Below, piece after piece: positions 6,566 through 11,508 of a DNA stretch of 11,508 nucleotides (positions are counted from its first letter, which is position 1; each line of letters starts with the position of its first letter). A program made the position numbers and the translations under genes. The notes under the pieces were generated by a model. That model saw nothing but the letters and a program-made list of their open reading frames with translations. It was not told the DNA's origin and searched no databases. Source of the stretch: Pleurocapsa sp. MO_226.B13. GTDB lineage: Bacteria > Cyanobacteriota > Cyanobacteriia > Cyanobacteriales > Xenococcaceae. The DNA lies in assembly GCA_030064795.1 (NCBI GenBank), contig JASJEI010000142.1, positions 1-11,508 of the forward strand, written 5' to 3'.

Positions 6566-6795
6566 TACCAATTCTCAAAAGTCACTGGAGACTTGATTTC
6601 AAACCAAAAATCATGACTCAAAATTACTAGCTGTCCCTTTTCTTATCCCGAACTCAGGTTATCCTATTTCCAGAACGCTTTACTGAGTAACGAAAAACGG
6701 CTTAGCACAAAAATCAGAACACTCTCCGGTGTCTCATTTATGTTGTCACACAGAGATAAGACGCCTTGTATTGAAGTCCAAAACTGGATCTTGCC
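6566..6795. other. Intergenic stretch, no gene recognised
   Basis: This lies between the orphan repeat copy and the hairpin behind the sulfatase gene. No open frame of note, RNA gene or repeat was seen on either strand. Confidence 0.5.
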
Positions 6796-6826
6796 CCCTC
6801 TGACTCCACCTTACGGAGTCAGAGGG
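6796..6826 (-). terminator. Strong hairpin downstream of the signal-peptide sulfatase
   Basis: CCCTCTGACTCC and GGAGTCAGAGGG form a perfect 12-bp stem around a 7-base loop, 22 bases past the sulfatase stop codon. No run of T follows on either strand, so it is not a textbook intrinsic terminator. It may stabilise the 3' end of the mRNA or help termination from both sides. Confidence 0.5.
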
Positions 6827-6848
6827 CTGCATTGTGTCAACAGATTTA

Positions 6849-9203
6849 TTATTTAATATCGATAGTCACCTTCTCAACCGTACCTGTGAACTTAAATGGT
6901 GGCTTGTAGGCCGTGCTGACTGGAGCCTGCAAATCCTTGCCAAAGTCCATTGATTCGACACTAAATCGACCTGGGACAGTCTTAGGAATCTTGCCCTGAC
7001 CAACCTTGCGATTGTTGACGTACAGAGTGCCGATACCGCCTTTGCCAGGACCGCCACCGTCGTACTTGAAGTCATAGCGAATGTTGACCTTGCCAGCCGG
7101 TAACGGTTGGCTCGAGGTAATCGAGGTGCGTTCTATATCAAACCAGTTGTAGTCGAAGGCTAACTTGTCATCTTTCACATAGAGGGTAAAACCACCCGTT
7201 GTACCTCCTTCGGATAAGATGACCCCCTCAGCTCCACCTTTGGGAATTACCAAGTCAGCGGTGATACTGTGGGAGCCGTTTTTGAGATTGGGGGCACTCC
7301 CCTCCGGAATTGATGGCATACCGCTACCAAATTCCAGATGTTCGCGACCAGTATAGAAACTGGGGCGGAAGGTGGTGTCTAGCCGTCCAGCGAAACGATC
7401 GTCTAGAGGGAAGACGTTATACTTCTTGCCCTCTTCTAGAAACAGATCCTGTAGCTCTTTCAGCTTCTGTGGATTTTGTTCTGATAAATCTGTGGACTGG
7501 GTAAAGTCCTGGGTCAGGTCAAACAGTTCCCACTGGTCTTTGTCAAACGGAACCGTTCCCCCCGTTTCCCAGGGCATGCGGTTATGGAAGGCAGACGCCA
7601 TCATGCCATCTTTATAGATGGCTCGGTGACCAAACATCTCAAAGTACTGAGTCTCGTGCCGACCGGGGGTATTTTCTGCCCCCGTTTTAAAGGTATAGAC
7701 CAAGCTGGTGCCTTCTATCGGCTTCTGGTCAATGCCGTTGTAAACCGTGGGCTCTGGAATACCTGCTGCTTCCAGAATCGTGGGAGCAACATCAATCACA
7801 TGGCTAAATTGAGGTCGCAATCCACCTTTTTCCTTAATTTTGTCAGGCCAGGAAATTACAGTGCCATTGCGGGTGCCACCAAAGTGAGAGGCCACCTGTT
7901 TGGTCCAACGAAAGGGGCTGTCAGTTGCCCAAGCCCAACTTACGGCAAAGTGGGGAGAGGTATCAGGACCACCCCAGCTGTCGTAGCAGCGACGATTGTC
8001 CTCCATGGTGAGGTTCAGACCATTGAGATTGAGAAACTCGTTACAGGTGCCAATCAAGCTGCCCTCAGCACTAGAGCCGTTGTCACCGTTGATATAGATA
8101 ATTAGGGTATTGTCCCGTTCGCCAATCTCATCAATGGCTTCGACCACCCGACCAATTTCACGATCGGTGTACTCCAAAAAGCCCGCGTACGTTTCCATTT
8201 CCCGGGCCAAAATTTTCTGGTCTTCGGGACTAAAGCTATCCCAGGCAGGCATCTGCTCAGGACGAGGCGTCAGTTTAGCGTCAGCGGGGATCACGCCCAT
8301 GGCCTTTTGGCGCTCATAGGTTTCTTCCCGCAACTTGTCCCAGCCCTGGTCAAACTTGCCCTTATATTTGGCAATGTACTCGGCTGGGGGTTGATGAGGG
8401 GCATGAACTGCACCAGGCGCAAAGTAAGCAAAGAACGGACGATTGGGTGCGGTCGCTTGTTCTTGCTTAATCCAGGCGATCGCCTTATCCGCCATATCGT
8501 GAGTCAAATTGTAACCATCTTCGGGCAGGGGTAGCTCTTCCACCAAATTCTGGTTTTCATACAGAGTAGGATACCACTGGTCGGTTTCACCACCAATGAA
8601 GCCATAAAAATAGTCAAAGCCTAAACCATTGGGCCAGCGGTCGAAGGGGCCAACACTCGTGGTCTGGTTATCGGGCACGTTGTGATTTTTACCAAACCAG
8701 GCGGTGCTGTAGCCATTGTTCTGGAGAATTTGACCAACCGTAGCAGTGCTTTTGGGAATCAGGCCGGTGTAGCCAGGATAGGCCGTGGCCAACTCCTGAA
8801 TAATGCCAGTTCCCACCGAGTGGTGGTTGCGTCCCGTGAGCAATGCTGCCCGGGTAGGAGAACAAAGGGCTGTGGTGTGAAAGGTGTTGTATCGGAGTCC
8901 GTTGTCTGCAAGACGATCGAAGGTGGGCGTAGAAATCGGGCCACCAAAGGTGCTGGCGGAACCAAACCCCGCATCGTCTATAAGTACCAAAAGAACGTTA
9001 GGAGCATCCTTCGGGGCTTCATTGGCTTTCAGCAAAGACTTATCTGGTTCAGAATCTCGATAGGTGGTGCCAATTTTGCCATTGAAGACAGGATCGGGTT
9101 TGGGAAGCTGTTCCCCGGCAAAGGCGGGAGGAATAGCGATTTCAATCAAAAAGACAAGGGCGATCGCAACGCTTGCGAACCCCCTCAATATTCGAGCTAA
9201 CAT
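6849..9203 (-). CDS. Secreted arylsulfatase, Cys-type (sulfatase S1 family)
   Basis: From the ATG at 9201-9203 the protein has 784 residues. This start is chosen over one 32 codons upstream because a GGAGAAG ribosome-binding site precedes it and it begins a signal peptide (Met-Leu-Ala-Arg, hydrophobic core, then IPPAFA with cleavage after residue 29), pointing to the periplasm or exterior. Metal ligands D76-D77 lie in LIDDAGFG. The active-site motif CSPTR (C114) in [19 protein letters not shown] is the type in which Cys becomes formylglycine. A HAPH motif (in AVHAPHQPP), a GDNG metal-binding motif and [11 protein letters not shown] are also present. A beta-rich C-terminal domain of about 150 residues (from IPEGSAPNL to the end, with YDFKYDGGGPGKGG) follows. 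Length and order match large bacterial arylsulfatases that hydrolyse sulfate esters. It lies 131 bases behind a paralogous sulfatase gene. The exact substrate is unknown, and base composition looks higher in GC than the left half of the window. Confidence 0.93.
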   Translation of the reverse strand: MLARILRGFASVAIALVFLIEIAIPPAFAGEQLPKPDPVFNGKIGTTYRDSEPDKSLLKANEAPKDAPNVLLVLIDDAGFGSASTFGGPISTPTFDRLADNGLRYNTFHTTALCSPTRAALLTGRNHHSVGTGIIQELATAYPGYTGLIPKSTATVGQILQNNGYSTAWFGKNHNVPDNQTTSVGPFDRWPNGLGFDYFYGFIGGETDQWYPTLYENQNLVEELPLPEDGYNLTHDMADKAIAWIKQEQATAPNRPFFAYFAPGAVHAPHQPPAEYIAKYKGKFDQGWDKLREETYERQKAMGVIPADAKLTPRPEQMPAWDSFSPEDQKILAREMETYAGFLEYTDREIGRVVEAIDEIGERDNTLIIYINGDNGSSAEGSLIGTCNEFLNLNGLNLTMEDNRRCYDSWGGPDTSPHFAVSWAWATDSPFRWTKQVASHFGGTRNGTVISWPDKIKEKGGLRPQFSHVIDVAPTILEAAGIPEPTVYNGIDQKPIEGTSLVYTFKTGAENTPGRHETQYFEMFGHRAIYKDGMMASAFHNRMPWETGGTVPFDKDQWELFDLTQDFTQSTDLSEQNPQKLKELQDLFLEEGKKYNVFPLDDRFAGRLDTTFRPSFYTGREHLEFGSGMPSIPEGSAPNLKNGSHSITADLVIPKGGAEGVILSEGGTTGGFTLYVKDDKLAFDYNWFDIERTSITSSQPLPAGKVNIRYDFKYDGGGPGKGGIGTLYVNNRKVGQGKIPKTVPGRFSVESMDFGKDLQAPVSTAYKPPFKFTGTVEKVTIDIK

Positions 9204-9334
9204 TAATTCTTCTCCATCACTAAAACAATGTTGTTGGTCGAATGAATACGGGCAGTTGAGCCGTTCAAGGTACTCAAAACCCAGCAAGTCTCCACACATC
9301 AGTCACAGGATGAAGCTGCTGGGTTGCGAGATGG
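9204..9334 (-). other. Spacer between the two sulfatase genes
   Basis: A dyad with 9-bp arms (AACCCAGCA at 9278-9286 and TGCTGGGTT at 9317-9325, 30-base loop) lies about ten bases behind the stop of the upstream sulfatase and, on the minus strand, is followed by TTTTGAG. It could be a weak terminator or processing site between the genes. The spacer also holds the ribosome-binding site of the downstream gene. No convincing promoter was found, so co-transcription with partial attenuation is possible. Confidence 0.35.
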
Positions 9335-11508
9335 TTATGCCTTGGCCAATTTGACCTCGACTTTCTTGAGATCGCCCTGGAAATCAAAGGGCACCTTGTA
9401 GTCTTCGCTGACGGGTTCACCGGCATCGGCACCAATGTCAAAGGTTTCATCCAGAGAGATGCGGAAACCCATGGTGCGATCGATGCGACCCTTGGCTACC
9501 TGTCTGCCATCTACCAGTAGACGACCGTTACCTCCTTTGCCCAAACCACCACCGTCGTATTTGAACTCATAGCGAATGGTGTGGGCTCCTGGAGTCAGCG
9601 GCGAACCTTCAAGCTTGTACCGTTCCAGGTTGGCCACGTTATAGAGATAGACCGGACGACCCTCAAGGATGTATAGACCCCAGCCGCCAAAACGGCCTCC
9701 CTGGGTAACTAGCATGCCATCATTATTGCCCTCACCTACTTCGACATCCACCGAGATTGAGTGAGACTTGTTCTTGAAGTCAGGGGCGGTTCCTTCCGGA
9801 ATTCTGACCATACCGTCATAGTAGGTGAACGTATCCCGACCGCTGGTTAGACTAGGCCGTAAACGCACGTCCAGTCGGCTAACCTTATCCGAAGCAATGG
9901 GCAGAACGTTGTATTTGTCGGCCTCACCGTAGAACAGCAATTGCATTTCCCGCAGTTTTTTGGGGTACTGGTCTGCGACATTTTTCGCTTCAGAGAAGTC
10001 TTCGGCCACGTGGTACAGTTCCCAATCCCACTCGGTAATGGGATCAAGCTTTTTGGCCACACTGATCCAGGGGGCTTCTGGCGGTGTGGTAGCGGCCACC
10101 CAGCCATCACTGTAGATAGCCCGGTTACCCAAAATCTCGAAGTACTGGTTACGGTGGGTGGAGTCTGCCTTGGCGTCATCAAAGGAGTAGACCATGCTGG
10201 TGCCCTCAATGGGAGACTGGGCGACACCATTGATCGATGATGGTGCAGGTAAACCCACAGCCTCCAAGATGGTGGGCATCACGTCGATGACGTGGTGGAA
10301 TTGCGATCGCACCTCACCCCGGGCCTTAATTTTGTTTGGCCAGGAGACTGCCAATCCATTCCGGGTGCCCCCAAAGTGAGACGCCACCTGCTTAGTCCAC
10401 TGGAAGGGGGTATCCATGGCGTGAGCCCAGGCCGCTGGATAGTGGTTAAAGGTATTGGGACCCCCCAACTCATCCATGTGGGTATAGGTATCCTCAAATG
10501 GCACCTGGATATTGTTAAAGAAGGTCATCTCGTTGAGCAGACCATCGGGGCTACCTTCGGCACTGGCGCCGTTATCACCCATGAGATAGAAAATCAGGGT
10601 GTTGTCCATCTCGCCCGTTTCTTCCACCGCATCCAGAATCCGGTTGATTTGGTAATCCATGTGGGAAAGAGCCCCCGCATAAACTTCCATCATGTGGGCA
10701 TAGAGTTCTTTCTGCTGGTCATTTAAAGAATCCCAGACCCGCAGCTGCTTAGGACGCTCCGTTAACTGAGCATCCGCCGGAATAATCCCCATCTGTTTTT
10801 GGCGGGCGAAGGTTTCTTCGCGAACTTTGTCCCAACCCTGGTCAAATTGACCCTTAAATTTGTCAATCCATTCCTTCGGGGCATGGTGAGGGGCGTGGGC
10901 GGTGCCAGGGGCGTAGTAGATAAAGAACGGCTTCTCCGGTGCGAGGGCGTTTTGCTCGCGAATGTAGGTAATTGCCCGGTCCGCCATGTCCTTGTCGAGG
11001 TGGTAGTCCTCATCATCAGGCGGTTCTACCGGGCGGGTGCCGTCAAAAATGGCGGGGGTAAACTGGCTGGTGTCACCACCGATGAAGCCAAAGAACTGCT
11101 CAAACCCCAGGCCGGTAGGCCACAGATCGAACGGTCCTGCCTGGCTAGAGTGCCAATCAGGAACGTTGTGGTTTTTGCCGTACCAGGCAGTGTTGTAGCC
11201 ATTGGCCTTGAGCACCTGGGCGATGGTGCCATTGCTCTTGGGCATCAATGAGTTGTAACCAGGGAAACCGGTGCCAAGTTCCATGATCACGCCGGTAGCA
11301 TCGGAATGGTGATTCCGACCGGTAATCAGCGCGGCGCGGGTAGGTGAACACAGGGCCGTCGTGTGGAACTGGTTATAGCGAATTCCAGCATTAGCAACTC
11401 GATCCAGCGCGGGGGTAGGAATGGGGCCACCAAAGGTAGTAGCAGCCCCAAAGCCGACATCGTCGGGCATGATTAGCAGGATGTTGGGGGCATCTTTGGG
11501 CGCGCTTA
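9335..11508 (-). CDS. Arylsulfatase, Cys-type, 5' end outside the window
   Basis: The frame is open to the window edge: residues [12 protein letters not shown] precede the Met at 11468-11470, which is internal and not the start. This Met lies in the first metal-binding strand ([11 protein letters not shown]), aligned with LLVLIDDAGFG of the neighbouring sulfatase. At least 723 residues are visible. The active-site motif is CSPTR (Cys codon 11348-11350) in [19 protein letters not shown], so formylglycine formation is required. HAPH (in [12 protein letters not shown]), [22 protein letters not shown] and a C-terminal beta-rich domain (IPEGTAPDF, then [14 protein letters not shown]) follow in the same order as in the neighbour, so the two are paralogues over their whole visible length. 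Whether it has a signal peptide cannot be seen. It is probably the upstream gene of a two-gene sulfatase unit. Confidence 0.93.
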   Translation of the reverse strand, partial: SAPKDAPNILLIMPDDVGFGAATTFGGPIPTPALDRVANAGIRYNQFHTTALCSPTRAALITGRNHHSDATGVIMELGTGFPGYNSLMPKSNGTIAQVLKANGYNTAWYGKNHNVPDWHSSQAGPFDLWPTGLGFEQFFGFIGGDTSQFTPAIFDGTRPVEPPDDEDYHLDKDMADRAITYIREQNALAPEKPFFIYYAPGTAHAPHHAPKEWIDKFKGQFDQGWDKVREETFARQKQMGIIPADAQLTERPKQLRVWDSLNDQQKELYAHMMEVYAGALSHMDYQINRILDAVEETGEMDNTLIFYLMGDNGASAEGSPDGLLNEMTFFNNIQVPFEDTYTHMDELGGPNTFNHYPAAWAHAMDTPFQWTKQVASHFGGTRNGLAVSWPNKIKARGEVRSQFHHVIDVMPTILEAVGLPAPSSINGVAQSPIEGTSMVYSFDDAKADSTHRNQYFEILGNRAIYSDGWVAATTPPEAPWISVAKKLDPITEWDWELYHVAEDFSEAKNVADQYPKKLREMQLLFYGEADKYNVLPIASDKVSRLDVRLRPSLTSGRDTFTYYDGMVRIPEGTAPDFKNKSHSISVDVEVGEGNNDGMLVTQGGRFGGWGLYILEGRPVYLYNVANLERYKLEGSPLTPGAHTIRYEFKYDGGGLGKGGNGRLLVDGRQVAKGRIDRTMGFRISLDETFDIGADAGEPVSEDYKVPFDFQGDLKKVEVKLAKA

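Noticed and set aside
9204..9299. 32-residue upstream extension of the signal-peptide sulfatase
   Set aside because: It would bury the signal peptide, and a GGAGAAG ribosome-binding site supports the ATG at 9201-9203.
7310..9354. Several plus-strand and one minus-strand open frames within and beside the first sulfatase gene
   Set aside because: Shadows of a GC-rich coding sequence; their translations show no domain and the sulfatase frame carries all conserved motifs.
9847..11351. Open frames on both strands within the second sulfatase gene
   Set aside because: They overlap a coding frame with complete sulfatase motifs and look like composition-driven shadows.

Overview
The window looks like cyanobacterial chromosome. 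The octamer GCGATCGC (HIP1, a cyanobacterial signature) recurs throughout, for example near 380, 2606, 3251, 3580, 4390, 4540, 5155, 5602, 6501, 8476 and 10304. The protein types (ISAs1 and IS1634 transposases, a PlsC-like acyltransferase fragment, a ribbon-helix-helix/DUF3368 toxin-antitoxin pair) are also typical of the phylum. The genus cannot be told. No tRNA, rRNA or CRISPR array was seen.

Layout. (1) 1-2750 is an insertion-sequence scrapyard. It holds a 31-bp palindrome (22-52), phased TAATC repeats (100-135), a decayed DDE transposase fragment (about 387-594, minus), an apparently intact ISAs1 transposase (833-2023, minus) and the N-terminal part of an IS1634-type transposase (2137-2679, minus). 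A perfect 18-bp inverted repeat (115-132 and 2147-2164) brackets most of this, and its right copy begins exactly where the IS1634 reading frame breaks. (2) 2754-3149 (plus) looks like the C-terminal end of a lysophospholipid-type acyltransferase gene, probably cut off by the IS1634 element. (3) 3174-5627 (minus) encodes a large membrane protein, a fused transporter-like/spermidine-synthase-like protein with its own TATAAT promoter. (4) 5731-6469 (plus) is a toxin-antitoxin module. The antitoxin is intact, but the DUF3368/PIN toxin carries one in-frame amber codon that separates its catalytic Asp from the rest. A 65-bp direct repeat (5602-5666 and 6501-6565, 56/65 identical) flanks the module; it copies the promoter and first nine codons of the membrane protein gene. 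(5) 6849-11508 (minus) holds two tandem paralogous arylsulfatases, both with the Cys-type CSPTR active-site motif. The downstream one has a clear signal peptide; the upstream one runs off the window.

How the parts relate. The two sulfatases are same-strand neighbours 131 bp apart and probably release sulfate from organic sulfate esters outside the cytoplasm. Both need a formylglycine-generating enzyme that is not in the window. The other genes do not form an obvious pathway. The most informative signals are the marks of genome flux: nested IS elements, a broken toxin, and the duplicated gene start flanking the toxin-antitoxin module. No wholly new system could be established from the sequence alone.
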